Counted from the stretch's first letter, positions 17,199 to 27,276 are shown. The stretch: 64,000 bases of DNA from Janthinobacterium agaricidamnosum NBRC 102515 = DSM 9628 (GCF_000723165.1 NZ_HG322949.1:424121-488120); one strand, 5' to 3'. Notes: a model not told the origin generated them from the sequence alone. Numbers and translations: made by a program.

Positions 17199-17522
17199 AT
17201 GGAAATCAGTCATACCGTCATCAATCTCATTATTTTCGTGCTGGCGATCTACGTCGGCTACCACGTGGTCTGGACCGTCACGCCGGCGCTGCACACGCCG
17301 CTGATGGCCGTCACCAACGCCATTTCGGCGATCATCATCGTCGGCGCGATGCTGGCCGCCGGCCTGACCGAGGGCCTGGTCGGCCAGGTCGCCGGCACCG
17401 TCGCCGTCGCGCTGGCGGCGGTGAATGTGTTCGGCGGCTTCCTGGTCACCCAGCGCATGCTGGAAATGTTCCGCAAAAAAGAGCCGAAAACCCCGGCCGC
17501 CAAACAGGGAGGCCAGCCATGA
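17199..17522 (+). CDS. pntAB: NAD(P) transhydrogenase alpha subunit part 2 (PntAB, membrane)
   Basis: 107 residues with three hydrophobic helices (about 5-25, 33-53 and 58-80), ending in a short basic tail. This is the domain II segment normally fused to PntA in E. coli. AAAAGGA precedes the ATG, 10 bases after the pntAA stop. Its stop overlaps the pntB start (ATGA), indicating coupled translation. Confidence 0.94.
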   Translation: MEISHTVINLIIFVLAIYVGYHVVWTVTPALHTPLMAVTNAISAIIIVGAMLAAGLTEGLVGQVAGTVAVALAAVNVFGGFLVTQRMLEMFRKKEPKTPAAKQGGQP

Positions 17523-18982
17523 ACATGGAATTCATTTCAATCAACCTGGTGACGATGATGTACCTGATCGCCTCGGTGTGCTTCATCCAGGCCTTGAAAG
17601 GCTTGTCGTCGCCGGCCACGGCGCGCCAGGGCAACGCCTTCGGCATGACCGGCATGGCGATCGCGGCGGTTACCACGGTGGCGCTGATCCTCAAGCTCAA
17701 GTCGCACTTGCCGAGCGGCGGCATCGGCTTCGGCCTGGTGGTGCTCGGCATCGTGGTCGGCGGCGCGATCGGCGCCTACCTGGCCAGGAAGGTCGAAATG
17801 ACCAAGATGCCGGAACTGGTGGCGGCGATGCACTCGCTGATCGGCCTGGCCGCGGTATGCATCGCGGTGGCGGCCGTATCGGAACCGTGGGCCTTCAGCA
17901 TCGCCGCGCACGGCGAGGCGCTGCCGATCGGCAACCGCTTCGAGCTGTTCATCGGTACGTTTGTCGGCGCGGTGACCTTTTCCGGTTCGGTGATCGCCTT
18001 CGGTAAGCTGTCCGGCAAATACAAGTTCCGTTTGTTCCAGGGCAAGCCGGTCAGCTTCAAGGGCCAGCATCTGCTGAACCTGCTGCTGGCGCTGCTGATG
18101 ATCGCGCTCGGCCTGGTCTTCTGCTTCGCACCGGGTAATGAACCGGCGTGGACGCCGTTCATCGTCATGGCGCTGATCGCCTTTGCGCTGGGCGTGCTGA
18201 TCATCATCCCGATCGGCGGCGCCGACATGCCGGTGGTGGTGTCGATGCTGAACTCGTACTCCGGCTGGGCCGCGGCCGGCATCGGTTTTTCGCTGAATAA
18301 CGCGATGCTGATCATCGCCGGTTCGCTGGTCGGATCGAGCGGCGCGATCCTGTCCTACATCATGTGCAAGGCGATGAACCGTTCGTTCTTCAACGTGATC
18401 CTGGGCGGCTTCGGCGGCGATGCGGCCGATGCCGGCCCGGCCGGCGCGCAAGAACAGCGGCCGGTCAAGTCCGGTTCGGCCGACGACGCCGCCTTCATCA
18501 TGAGCAATGCCGAAACCGTCATCATCGTGCCGGGTTATGGCCTGGCGGTGGCGCGCGCCCAGCATTCGCTGAAGGAACTGGTGGAAAAGCTGACCCACAA
18601 GGGCGTCACCGTGAAATACGCGATCCACCCGGTGGCGGGGCGCATGCCGGGCCATATGAACGTGCTGCTGGCGGAAGCCGAAGTGCCGTACGACCAGGTG
18701 TTCGAGATGGAGGACATCAACGGCGAATTCGGCCAGGCCGACGTGGTGCTGGTGCTGGGTGCGAACGACGTGGTCAACCCGGCCGCCAAGGACCCGAAAT
18801 CGCCGATCGCCGGCATGCCGATCCTGGAAGCCTATAAAGCCAAGAGCATCATCGTCAACAAGCGTTCGATGGCGTCCGGTTATGCCGGGCTGGATAACGA
18901 TCTGTTCTACCAGGCCAATACCATGATGGTGTTTGGCGACGCCAAGAAAGTCATCGAAGACATGGTCAAGGCTGTCGAGTAA
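17519..18982 (+). CDS. pntB: NAD(P) transhydrogenase beta subunit PntB
   Basis: 487 residues. About nine membrane helices occupy roughly 1-270, followed by the NADP(H)-binding domain III. That domain shows [31 protein letters not shown] and [10 protein letters not shown]. With PntAA and PntAB it forms the inner-membrane enzyme that uses the proton gradient to drive NADPH formation from NADH. It overlaps the pntAB stop by 4 bases and is followed by a strong terminator. Confidence 0.97.
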   Translation: MNMEFISINLVTMMYLIASVCFIQALKGLSSPATARQGNAFGMTGMAIAAVTTVALILKLKSHLPSGGIGFGLVVLGIVVGGAIGAYLARKVEMTKMPELVAAMHSLIGLAAVCIAVAAVSEPWAFSIAAHGEALPIGNRFELFIGTFVGAVTFSGSVIAFGKLSGKYKFRLFQGKPVSFKGQHLLNLLLALLMIALGLVFCFAPGNEPAWTPFIVMALIAFALGVLIIIPIGGADMPVVVSMLNSYSGWAAAGIGFSLNNAMLIIAGSLVGSSGAILSYIMCKAMNRSFFNVILGGFGGDAADAGPAGAQEQRPVKSGSADDAAFIMSNAETVIIVPGYGLAVARAQHSLKELVEKLTHKGVTVKYAIHPVAGRMPGHMNVLLAEAEVPYDQVFEMEDINGEFGQADVVLVLGANDVVNPAAKDPKSPIAGMPILEAYKAKSIIVNKRSMASGYAGLDNDLFYQANTMMVFGDAKKVIEDMVKAVE

Positions 18983-19000
18983 AAAAAGCAGCCTCAGGCA

Positions 19001-19035
19001 AGCCGCATGGACCCGCCGGGCCATGCGGCTTTTTT
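19001..19035 (+). terminator. Rho-independent terminator of the pnt operon
   Basis: AGCCGCATGG (19001-19010) and CCATGCGGCT (19021-19030) form a perfect 10-base stem around a 10-base loop, followed directly by a run of T (19030-19035). It lies 18 bases past the pntB stop and just before the convergent ubiH-type gene. Confidence 0.9.
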
Positions 19036-19045
19036 ACTGAATGAT

Positions 19046-20176
19046 TTAGCGGCGGCCGTACATCATCAGTTCGGCCAGCGTCTTGCGCGCCACAGGCAGG
19101 CTGTCGATCAGGCCGAGCGACAGTCCCAGCAGTGCCTGGCCCGGCGTGTTGCCGGCGAAAATGCGCGCCATGGCGTCGGTCAGCCTGACCGTCAACTGGC
19201 GGTCGGCGCTGCGCAACTGCGTGTACTGTTGCAACTGCTCCGGCGTGGCACGGCCAGCCAGCAGGCGCGCCAGCACGGCGGCGTCGCGCAAGCCCAGGTT
19301 CAAGCCCTGGCCCGCCACTGGATGCAGCGTTTGCGCGGCATTGCCGATGGCGGCGCCGCGCCGGGTAAAAGACGCCCCGCTATTGAGGCCGAGCGGATAG
19401 GCGACCCGCTTCGAGGTCCCGGTAAAGCGGCCCACGCGTTCGCCGAACGCCGTTCCCAGCTCTGCCAGGAAAGCGCCATCGTCCAGCGCCAGCAGGCGTT
19501 GCGCGGTGTCCGGCCGCACGCACCAGACCAGCGCATAGGCGTCGCCTTGCGGCAGCAGCGCCAGCGGGCCTTCATCGGTAAAACGTTCATAGGCGCGGTG
19601 CGCGATCATCGCGCTGGCCTGGACCTGCGCGATGATCGCGCTCTGGCCATAGTCGCGCCGCACGCTGCCTTCGCGCTGGGCGCCGAACAGGCCGCCTTCG
19701 GCTTGCACCAGCAAGCCGGTTTCCAGCGCAGGCCGGTTTTCCAGCACCAGCGTCACGCTGTGTTCGTGTTCGGTACTGCCCTCGACGCGCGCCGGACGTA
19801 GTTCGGTCACGCCGAGTTGCCGGCACACAGCGCCCAGCGCCGTCACCAGCGCGCCGTAGCGCGCCACATAGCCGAGCGCCGGCAACTGGTGGTCGTCGCG
19901 TTCGATCATGCTGCGCCCGAAATGGCCGCGGCGCGATACGTGGATCTGGTGGATCGCCGTCGCTTCGATCGGCCACACGCCGATTTCTTCGAGGAGTTGC
20001 CGGCTGCCGTGCGACAGCGCGATCGAGCGCGGATCGTTGCCGGCCTGGGCCACGGTCCTGGCGTCGACCAGCGCGATGCGCTGCGCGGCGTGGCCGCGGC
20101 GCACCAGCAGCGCCGCCAGCGCCATGCCGACCGGGCCGGCGCCGCAGATGGCGATGTCGATGTCGGGCGTCGTCAT
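19046..20176 (-). CDS. ubiH: UbiH/UbiF/VisC-family FAD-dependent ubiquinone-biosynthesis hydroxylase
   Basis: 376 residues. The N-terminal dinucleotide-binding motif is CGAGPVGMALA (11-21), and the C-terminal FAD signature is IGNAAQTLHPVAGQGLNLGL. Family members hydroxylate the ubiquinone ring using O2 and NADPH. Which ring carbon is modified cannot be told from sequence alone, so the ubiH symbol is provisional. Its start overlaps the pepP stop by 4 bases, a conserved pepP-ubiH arrangement. It is convergent with pntB. Confidence 0.88.
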   Translation of the reverse strand: MTTPDIDIAICGAGPVGMALAALLVRRGHAAQRIALVDARTVAQAGNDPRSIALSHGSRQLLEEIGVWPIEATAIHQIHVSRRGHFGRSMIERDDHQLPALGYVARYGALVTALGAVCRQLGVTELRPARVEGSTEHEHSVTLVLENRPALETGLLVQAEGGLFGAQREGSVRRDYGQSAIIAQVQASAMIAHRAYERFTDEGPLALLPQGDAYALVWCVRPDTAQRLLALDDGAFLAELGTAFGERVGRFTGTSKRVAYPLGLNSGASFTRRGAAIGNAAQTLHPVAGQGLNLGLRDAAVLARLLAGRATPEQLQQYTQLRSADRQLTVRLTDAMARIFAGNTPGQALLGLSLGLIDSLPVARKTLAELMMYGRR

Positions 20177-21516
20177 GCTGGCGCCGCTCCAGACATCAGC
20201 TGCTCGATCGCGGCCACGCTTTTCGGCGCGCTGCTCAAGACCCGGTAACCGTCTTCGGTGACCAGCACGTCGTCTTCGATGCGGATGCCGATGTGCCAGT
20301 ACTGTTCCGGCACGCCCGGCGCCGGCCGCACATAGATGCCCGGCTCGACCGTCAGCACCATGCCGGCGCGCAGCGCGCGCGACGGCTTGCCGGCCGCTGC
20401 CGTATCGCGGTAGGCGCCGACGTCGTGCACGTCCATGCCCAGCCAGTGGCCGGTGCCGTGCATATAAAACTGCAGGTAATGTTTGTTGGCGATGACGTCC
20501 TGCACACCGCCGGTCTGGGCGCGGTCGAGCAAGCCCAGGTCCAGCATGCCTTGGGCCAGCACCAGCAGCGCCGCGTCGTGGATACCCTGGTAGGGCTGGC
20601 CCGGCTTGATCGCGTCCAGCGCCGCCTGCTGCGCCGCCAGCACCAGTTGGTACAGCGCTTTTTGCGGCGCGGTAAAGCGCCCGTTGGCCGGGTAGGTGCG
20701 GGTGATGTCGGATGCGTAGCCGTCCAGTTCGCAGCCGGCGTCGATCAATACCAGGTCGCCGTCATGGATCGTCGCGTTGTTGGCGTTGTAATGCAGGATG
20801 CAGGCGTTCGGGCCGGCCGCGACGATGGAATTGTAGGCCGGGAACTGGGCGCCGTTGCGGCGGAATTCGTACAGCAATTCCGCCTCGACCGCATATTCGG
20901 CCATGCCGGGACGGGTGGCCCGCATCGCGCGCGCGTGGGCCGCGCTGGAAATGTCGGCGGCGCGCTGCATGATCGCCTGTTCGGTGTGGTCCTTGATCAG
21001 CCGCATTTCATCGAGCAAGCCGTTCAATTCATACATCGCGGCCGGCGCGCTGATGCCGCTGCGCACCTGGCGCCGCACGTTTTGCAGCCACACTTTCACT
21101 TGTCCGTCGAGGCTGCCGCCCAGCGCGTAATACAGCGCCGGCGCATCGGCCAGCAGGCGCGCCATTTCGGTGTCGAGTTCCTCGATATTGAACGCGGCGT
21201 CGAAACCGAAGGCGCTGCGCGCCGCTTCCGGGCCATGCCGGTAGCCATCCCAGATTTCACGCTCGGTATTCTTCGGGCGGCAAAACAGGATGCTGCGCGC
21301 CGGAGTCGCCGCAGTGGCGGCCAGCAGCACGATCGCGCTGTCCGGCTCGTTGAAGCCGGACAGGTAATAAAAATAGCTGTCGTGGCGGTAGGGATAGTCG
21401 CAATCGCTGTTGCGCTGCACTTCGGGCGCGGTCGGTATCACCGCGACGGCGCCCGGCGCCATGTGCGCCATCAGGCGCGCGCGCCGCTCGAGGTAGGGGA
21501 GGATGTCAGGACTCAT
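20173..21516 (-). CDS. pepP: Xaa-Pro aminopeptidase PepP
   Basis: 447 residues. The N-terminal domain of about 170 residues carries DYPYRHDSYFYYLSGFNEPD. The pita-bread metallopeptidase domain follows, with metal ligands in LIDAGCELDGYASDITR (two Asp), MHGTGHWLGMDVHD (His), TVEPGIY (Glu) and RIEDDVLV (Glu). It removes N-terminal residues preceding proline, using two Mn ions. The ATG at 21516 overlaps the murU stop (ATGA); a longer upstream frame is not family-like. Confidence 0.95.
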   Translation of the reverse strand: MSPDILPYLERRARLMAHMAPGAVAVIPTAPEVQRNSDCDYPYRHDSYFYYLSGFNEPDSAIVLLAATAATPARSILFCRPKNTEREIWDGYRHGPEAARSAFGFDAAFNIEELDTEMARLLADAPALYYALGGSLDGQVKVWLQNVRRQVRSGISAPAAMYELNGLLDEMRLIKDHTEQAIMQRAADISSAAHARAMRATRPGMAEYAVEAELLYEFRRNGAQFPAYNSIVAAGPNACILHYNANNATIHDGDLVLIDAGCELDGYASDITRTYPANGRFTAPQKALYQLVLAAQQAALDAIKPGQPYQGIHDAALLVLAQGMLDLGLLDRAQTGGVQDVIANKHYLQFYMHGTGHWLGMDVHDVGAYRDTAAAGKPSRALRAGMVLTVEPGIYVRPAPGVPEQYWHIGIRIEDDVLVTEDGYRVLSSAPKSVAAIEQLMSGAAPA

Positions 21517-22220
21517 GAGGCCATGCCGCGATTGAGTGCGGCCAATTGTGCCACCGTGCCGACATTGGTCCAGTCGCCCTCGTAAATCTCGCCGCCGACG
21601 CGGCCTTGCCCGATATGCTGGCGCAGCAGCGGTCCCAGCTTGGCGTGCGTGCCGGCTGCGATGCCGTCGAACATTTCCATGCGATAGACGCCGATATTGG
21701 CGAAGGTCCACGACGGCTGGCCGTCATTGGTGACCGAATACAGATTCAGGCCGAAGTCGCCATCCGGATGAAAGTCGGGATTCCTGACCAGGTAAATCCA
21801 CGCGATGTCGCGTTCCTCGGCGGTGTAGGGATGGCCCAGCACGTCGCTGTCGGCCAGCACGTCCTTGACTTGGGCGAAGTCGAAGTACGGGCAATAGATA
21901 TCGCCGGAAATCGCCAGGAACGGTTCTTCGCCCAGCAAATGGCGCGCCTTGGCGACGGCGCCGGCGGTTTCCAGGCCGGTGCCTTCGGCCGAATACTGGA
22001 TGGCGGCGCCGAACTGGCTGCCGTCGCCGAGGACTTGCTCGAATTGCTCGCCCAGGTGGGCGTGGTTGATGACGATCTCGGTGATGCCGGCCCGAACCAG
22101 GTTCAGGATATGCCAGGCGATCAGCGGCCTCCCGCGCACGCTCAGCAGCGGCTTCGGGCAAGTATCGGTCAGCGGACGCATCCGCTCGCCGCGACCGGCG
22201 GCGAAAATCAGGGCTTTCAT
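21513..22220 (-). CDS. murU: MurU-type N-acetylmuramate-1-phosphate uridylyltransferase
   Basis: 235 residues. The nucleotidyltransferase start is FAAGRGERMRPLTD followed by KPLL, and the metal-binding Asp lies in AISGDIYCPY. With AmgK, MurU turns recycled N-acetylmuramate into UDP-MurNAc without going through UDP-GlcNAc, which in Pseudomonas gives fosfomycin tolerance. It lies directly downstream of the amgK homologue, 67 bases away, supporting the specific call over generic sugar-nucleotide enzymes. Confidence 0.88.
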   Translation of the reverse strand: MKALIFAAGRGERMRPLTDTCPKPLLSVRGRPLIAWHILNLVRAGITEIVINHAHLGEQFEQVLGDGSQFGAAIQYSAEGTGLETAGAVAKARHLLGEEPFLAISGDIYCPYFDFAQVKDVLADSDVLGHPYTAEERDIAWIYLVRNPDFHPDGDFGLNLYSVTNDGQPSWTFANIGVYRMEMFDGIAAGTHAKLGPLLRQHIGQGRVGGEIYEGDWTNVGTVAQLAALNRGMAS

Positions 22221-22287
22221 GTTGGTGCTCGCATTCTGTGCTGGTGATCAGGATGCGGGGCGCGCCGCCCCGCATAGGCGAAAGAAA

Positions 22288-23346
22288 TCAGAAGGTGTAG
22301 CCGACTTGCGGCGCCTTGTTTTCCAGCGCATCGAGCAAGCGTACCAGAGGTTTCAGTTCGATGTAGCGGTTGGCGGTCTTGCGTACGTAGTCGAGCACGG
22401 TCGGCAAGTCGCCCATGTAGACATCCTTGCCGTCGCGGTAATTCAGGCGCGCGAACAGGCCGAGGATTTTCAGGTGGCGTTGCAGCGCCATGAATTCGAA
22501 GTCGCGGTAAAACGCATCGATGTCCGGATTGACCGGCAAACCGAGTTTCTTGGCTTGTTGCCAATAACGGATTACCCAGTCGAGCACCATTTCTTCATCC
22601 CATTGGATATACGCGTCGCGCAGCAGCGAGGCGAGGTCGTAGGTGACCGGGCCGAAGACCGCATCCTGGAAGTCGATGATGCCGGGATTGCCTTCGTCCA
22701 TCCACATCAGGTTGCGCGAATGGTAGTCGCGGTGCATGAATACTTGCTGCTGGGCCAGCACATTGGCGGTGATCGCTTCGAACACGGCATTCAGCTGGAT
22801 GGCCTGGGCGTCGGTCAGGCTGGCGCCCAGGTGCTTGCCGATAAACCATTCCGGGAACAGATTCATTTCGCGCAAGATGAAGGCGCGGTCGAATGCCGGC
22901 AACAGACCGGGCTGGCTGGCCAGCTGGATTTTCATCAGCGCGTCCAGCGCCTCGGCGTACAGCACGCTGGCGTTGTCGTGGTCCAGCACTTGCAGGTACG
23001 TGCTGGTGCCGAGGTCGGACAGCAGCAAAAAGCCGTTGGCGACATCTTCGGCAATAATTTCCGGCACCGATACGCCGACGCTTTTCAGCAAACCGGCGAC
23101 CTGGATAAAGGCCGGCACATTTTCACGTTCCGGCGGCGCATCGACGGCGATCAGGGTCGCACCGTGCAATTCTTGCGAAGATGGCAAGACGTCGACGCGG
23201 AAGTAGCGGCGGAAGCTGGCGTCGCTGGACGCCGGGCGGGCCGAGCCGATGGCCACCAGGTTAAGCGAGCTCAACCATGCGTTCAACAGGGCCAGGCGGG
23301 TATCGGAACCTGCCGCCGTAGCAGGGGAATTAGGGGGAGTGGACAT
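22288..23346 (-). CDS. amgK: AmgK-type N-acetylmuramate/N-acetylglucosamine kinase (aminoglycoside-phosphotransferase fold)
   Basis: 352 residues. The kinase-fold catalytic loop is HRDYHSRN (205-212), with the metal-binding IDFQDA at 224-229. The N-lobe segment SSDASFRRYFRV is typical of AmgK. It phosphorylates the anomeric position of MurNAc or GlcNAc released during cell-wall turnover and feeds MurU. It is the first gene of amgK-murU-pepP-ubiH, and its promoter shares the 98-base gap with divergent lptD. Confidence 0.88.
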   Translation of the reverse strand: MSTPPNSPATAAGSDTRLALLNAWLSSLNLVAIGSARPASSDASFRRYFRVDVLPSSQELHGATLIAVDAPPERENVPAFIQVAGLLKSVGVSVPEIIAEDVANGFLLLSDLGTSTYLQVLDHDNASVLYAEALDALMKIQLASQPGLLPAFDRAFILREMNLFPEWFIGKHLGASLTDAQAIQLNAVFEAITANVLAQQQVFMHRDYHSRNLMWMDEGNPGIIDFQDAVFGPVTYDLASLLRDAYIQWDEEMVLDWVIRYWQQAKKLGLPVNPDIDAFYRDFEFMALQRHLKILGLFARLNYRDGKDVYMGDLPTVLDYVRKTANRYIELKPLVRLLDALENKAPQVGYTF

Positions 23347-23444
23347 TTAACGGCCTGTGGAATCGGGTTGATGTTGAAGATTCCCATATAATAAGGGATT
23401 GAAATCAAAAAATCGCCTGTTATGGTGTTTCACTCCGACTTTTC
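23347..23444. promoter_or_regulatory. divergent promoter region amgK / lptD
   Basis: A consensus -10, TATAAT, lies at 23387-23392 reading toward lptD. The -35 position holds only GGGTTG-like sequence. The same AT-rich block read on the other strand (TTATTATATGG) could serve amgK, so the two promoters would overlap and compete. Confidence 0.4.
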
Positions 23445-25715
23445 ATGAGCTGGTTTACGGCCCCCCCCAAAACGCAGCGCTGGGCTTTTGCCTTCAGCGC
23501 GCTCGTCACCGCCACCGCGGTGCCTATCCACGCCCAGGCGCAGCAGAGAGCCAAGTCGTCGGCTGCCAAGCCGGTCCATGTCGTCGACGAGAATGCCCCG
23601 ACCGTATTGCAGGCCGAGGAAATTACCGGCCGTCCCGAGCGTGAACTGAACTTGACGGAAAACGCCGAGGTGACGCGCGACAAGACCCGTTTGACGTCGG
23701 ACACGGCGTGCTACAAGCAGGTCGAGGATCAAGTCGATGCCGACGGCAATGTGAAAATGTGGCGCTTCGGCGACCATTACACCGGCGACACGCTGAAACT
23801 GAATATGGACACCGGCAAGGGCTACTTGCTCAAGCCAACCTACAAGATGGAAGTGGGCAATGGCCAGGGCCATGCCGACCGCGTCGATTTCATCAGCCAG
23901 GAAGAGGCGCAAGTCGTCAACGGTACTTACAGCACGTGCGAGGGGCCGAATCCGGACTGGTATCTGCGCTCCAGCACGCTGGACCTGGATACCGGACGCG
24001 ATGTCGGCACCGGCAAGAATACCATCATTTATTTCAAGGGCGTACCCATCCTCGGCACGCCGGCGATCTCGTTTTCGCTGTCGGGCGCGCGCCGTTCCGG
24101 CTGGCTGGCGCCGACCCCGGGTTTTGCGTCGAAGAACGGTTTTGAACTGACGGTACCGTATTACTTCAATATCGCGCCGAACCGCGATTTGACCATCTTG
24201 CCGCACTATATACAGCGGCGCGGCTTGCAGTTGGGCGCGGATGCTCGTTATCTCGGAGAAACTTCCGCCGGCTTGTACCGGGGCGAAACGTATGTCGAGT
24301 TCTTGCCCAACGATAAACTGACCCAGACCAACCGCTATCTGATCAAGTCGAACCATTTGCAGGACCTGGCCCCGGGCTGGACCTACTCGTGGGATATCAA
24401 TACCGCGTCGGATAATAATTACCCCAACGATTTCTCGAAGAACGTGGCCGGCAGCGCCGAGCGCCAGTTGCTGCGCGAATTGCGCAGCGAATACCGCACC
24501 GAAAACTGGAGCCTGACGGTACGCGCGCAAAACTATCAGGTGTTGCAAGATCCCGCCGCGGCGGAAGATCCCAACCTGAGGGTGACGCGCCCGTACGACC
24601 GTTTGCCGTCGGTCAATTTCCATGCCGGACAATTCGATGCGTTCGGCGGCTTCGACTGGTCGTTCGACAGCGAACTGACGCGTTTCTGGCATCCTGAGTC
24701 TGTGCGCGGCAATCGCCTGGTGGCGGTGCCGCAAGTGTCGTATCCGATCATCCGCCCCGGTTATTTCATCACGCCGAAAGTGATGCTGAGCGCCAGCGCC
24801 TACCAGCTCGATTACCACGGCATCGACGGCAGCGCCGGCAAGCCGACGTCGCCGAGCAGCGCGATACCGACCGTGTCGCTGGACAGCGGCCTGGTGTTCG
24901 AACGGCCGAGCACGATCTTTGGCGGCGTGGGCGGCACGCAAACGCTGGAACCGCGTTTATTCTATGTCTACACGCCATACCGCGACCAAAGTACTCAGCC
25001 GAACTTCGACACCGCCGACGCCGGCTTTAACCTGACCCAGATTTTCAGTGAAAACCGTTTCATCGGCAGCGACCGTATCGGCGATGCCAACCAGGTCACT
25101 GCGGCGCTGGTGTCGCGTTTCTTGCAGCAAGACGGCGTCGAGCGCCTGCGCCTGACCTTTGGCCAGCGTTTTTATTTCAACCAGCAGCGTGTGCAATTGG
25201 GCGATGGCCCACCGCCGGATAGCGTCACGCATTCGGATATCTTGCTGGCCGCCACAGGCAAGGTCTCCGAAACCTGGACCGTGGACAGCCTGGTTCAGTA
25301 CAATGCCAGCGATAGCCGCTTGATGAACGGAACCCTGACGACGCAGTATCAGCCTGCGCCGAAGAAAGTATTAAACTTCAGTTACCGTTATCTGCGCGAC
25401 AGTTTCAAGAATATTGAAGTGTCGTCGCAATGGCCATTGTCGAACCGCCTGTACGGCGTCGGCCGGGTCAGTTATTCGGTGCTCGACAAGCGTTTGCTGG
25501 AAAGCCTGGTCGCACTCGAATACAAGGGCGATTGCTGGGTGTTCCGGATGGGTGCGCAACGTTTCGTGACGTCCGCAAAAACCGTTTCGACGCCAATCTT
25601 TTTCCAATTGGAATTGAATGGCTTGTCCAGCAACTTGGGTGTCGGCGCCAATGGATTGGAAACTTTCAGTAAAACCGTCCCTGGTTATCAGCCATTGAAC
25701 CCGCCTATCCGTTAA
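23445..25715 (+). CDS. lptD: LPS-assembly outer-membrane protein LptD
   Basis: 756 residues. A signal peptide (about 1-32, ending AQA) leads to the periplasmic OstA/jellyroll part (about 50-190), then a large beta-barrel. Cysteines lie at 89 and 165, with another near 700 (GDCWVF). LptD disulfides normally link the N-terminal and barrel cysteines. Together with LptE, encoded at 57253, it inserts lipopolysaccharide into the outer leaflet. It starts the conserved lptD-surA-pdxA-rsmA cluster. Codons 6-8 contain a C8 run. Confidence 0.96.
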   Translation: MSWFTAPPKTQRWAFAFSALVTATAVPIHAQAQQRAKSSAAKPVHVVDENAPTVLQAEEITGRPERELNLTENAEVTRDKTRLTSDTACYKQVEDQVDADGNVKMWRFGDHYTGDTLKLNMDTGKGYLLKPTYKMEVGNGQGHADRVDFISQEEAQVVNGTYSTCEGPNPDWYLRSSTLDLDTGRDVGTGKNTIIYFKGVPILGTPAISFSLSGARRSGWLAPTPGFASKNGFELTVPYYFNIAPNRDLTILPHYIQRRGLQLGADARYLGETSAGLYRGETYVEFLPNDKLTQTNRYLIKSNHLQDLAPGWTYSWDINTASDNNYPNDFSKNVAGSAERQLLRELRSEYRTENWSLTVRAQNYQVLQDPAAAEDPNLRVTRPYDRLPSVNFHAGQFDAFGGFDWSFDSELTRFWHPESVRGNRLVAVPQVSYPIIRPGYFITPKVMLSASAYQLDYHGIDGSAGKPTSPSSAIPTVSLDSGLVFERPSTIFGGVGGTQTLEPRLFYVYTPYRDQSTQPNFDTADAGFNLTQIFSENRFIGSDRIGDANQVTAALVSRFLQQDGVERLRLTFGQRFYFNQQRVQLGDGPPPDSVTHSDILLAATGKVSETWTVDSLVQYNASDSRLMNGTLTTQYQPAPKKVLNFSYRYLRDSFKNIEVSSQWPLSNRLYGVGRVSYSVLDKRLLESLVALEYKGDCWVFRMGAQRFVTSAKTVSTPIFFQLELNGLSSNLGVGANGLETFSKTVPGYQPLNPPIR

Positions 25716-25788
25716 GATCTGGCCTGTCGGCGCGCGCCGTCTGTTTGACGGTGCTGCGCCGCGGCGGTTTTTTTATTCACTTGAACTC

Positions 25789-27276
25789 ATGAGCGCTCTA
25801 CACATTATGCGGAATGCCAGTATGCACCAACTTAAAATTGCAGCGGTCTTGCTGTGCGCCCTGTCCGGCGCGACAGCCACGAGTGTCTGGGCGCAAGATG
25901 CGCAAGCGGCGGCGCCGGCCGCCCCGACTGCGGCGCCTGTCAAGGCACCCGCTACGGCGCCCGCTACGGCGCCCGCTACGGCCGCCAGCGCTACCGCCGC
26001 GCCGGTCAAGGGTTTTACGCCGCCGGGTTCAAGCAATACCAAAACCATCGATTCCATCGTCGCCGTCGTCAATGACGACGTGATCACGCGCAACGAGCTG
26101 GATACCCGCGTCAAAACCGTGCAGCAGCGCATGAAGGAGAAAAACGTGCCGTTGCCGGAAATGGCGGACCTGAAGCGTCAATTGCTGGAACGCATGATCG
26201 TCGAAATGGCGCAAATGCAACTGGCCAAGGAAATGGGCGTGCGCGTCGATGACCAGACGCTGGACCGCGCGATTGGCCGTATTGCTGAACAGCAAAAACT
26301 GACGGTGCAGGATTTGCGTAACCAGATGGAAAAAGAAGGCACGACCTTTGCTGCTTTCCGTGAAGAAATTCGTAACGAAATCATCATGCAGCGCCTGCGC
26401 GAGCATGAAGTCGACGCCAAGATCCAGATTTCCGACGCCGAAGTGGACGATTTCCTGGCCGCTGAAAAAGCCGCCGCCAGCGAACAGGTGGAAATGAACC
26501 TGTCGCAAATCATGGTGCGCATCCCGGAAAACTCGACGCCCGAGCAAATCGCCGCGCGCCGCGCGCGCGCCGAAGAAGTGATGCGCCAATTGCGCACCGG
26601 CGCCGACTTCGCCAAGATGGCCGGCACCTATTCCGATGCCGGCGACGCACTGAAGGGCGGCGAAATCGGCTGGCGCAATAGCGACCGCCTGCCGCCGCTG
26701 TTCGCCGAAGCGCTGGGCAAGCTGAAGCCGGGCCAGGTCACGCCGATTATCAAAAGCACCACCGGTTTCCATATCCTGAAACTGGTCGATCGGCGCACCG
26801 CGGCCGACGCCCAGGCCGCCGCCGCCGTGCAGCAAACCCATGCGCGCCACATCCTGATCAAGGTCACGCCGACCATGACGGCGTATGACGCCAAGCGCAA
26901 GCTGGTCGACTTGAAAGAGCGCCTCGATCACAAGGCCGCCACCTTTGAGGAATTGGCGCGGCTGTTCAGCAACGACGGCAGCGCCAGCAAGGGCGGCGAC
27001 CTGGGCTGGCTGTATCCGGGCGATACCGTGCCGGAATTCGAGGCGGCGATGAATGCGCTGAAACCGGGCGAAGTCAGCGAACCGATCGAAAGCAGTTTCG
27101 GTTTCCACCTGATCCAGGTGCTGGAACGCAAGAGCGATGATGTATCGAAAGAGAAACAGCGTAATGCGGCGCGCAATGCGATCCGCGACCGCAAGCTGGA
27201 AGACGCGACCGAAGACTGGGCGCGCCAGGTGCGCGACCGCGCCTACGTCGAATTCCGCAACGATGACAGCAAGTAA
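25789..27276 (+). CDS. surA: periplasmic chaperone / peptidyl-prolyl isomerase SurA
   Basis: 495 residues from the first ATG. The true start may be the ATG at 25807 or 25822, since no start has a strong ribosome binding site. A signal peptide ends near SVWAQ. An Ala/Pro-rich linker with three near-identical copies of a 12-base unit (about 25948-25985) follows, and then the SurA N domain. Two parvulin domains begin around NLSQIMVRIPE and THARHILIKV. It escorts outer-membrane proteins, including LptD, to the Bam complex. A weak hairpin with seven T (25768-25774) separates it from lptD. Confidence 0.95.
   Translation: MSALHIMRNASMHQLKIAAVLLCALSGATATSVWAQDAQAAAPAAPTAAPVKAPATAPATAPATAASATAAPVKGFTPPGSSNTKTIDSIVAVVNDDVITRNELDTRVKTVQQRMKEKNVPLPEMADLKRQLLERMIVEMAQMQLAKEMGVRVDDQTLDRAIGRIAEQQKLTVQDLRNQMEKEGTTFAAFREEIRNEIIMQRLREHEVDAKIQISDAEVDDFLAAEKAAASEQVEMNLSQIMVRIPENSTPEQIAARRARAEEVMRQLRTGADFAKMAGTYSDAGDALKGGEIGWRNSDRLPPLFAEALGKLKPGQVTPIIKSTTGFHILKLVDRRTAADAQAAAAVQQTHARHILIKVTPTMTAYDAKRKLVDLKERLDHKAATFEELARLFSNDGSASKGGDLGWLYPGDTVPEFEAAMNALKPGEVSEPIESSFGFHLIQVLERKSDDVSKEKQRNAARNAIRDRKLEDATEDWARQVRDRAYVEFRNDDSK

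Noticed and set aside
16076..17522. Split pntA as a frameshifted gene
   Set aside because: The two-gene form has its own ribosome binding site and is the normal arrangement in many proteobacteria.
25948..25990. Short tandem repeat (GCTACGGCGCCC units) considered as a CRISPR or regulatory repeat
   Set aside because: It is in frame within surA and encodes an Ala-Pro-Thr linker; there are no spacers.
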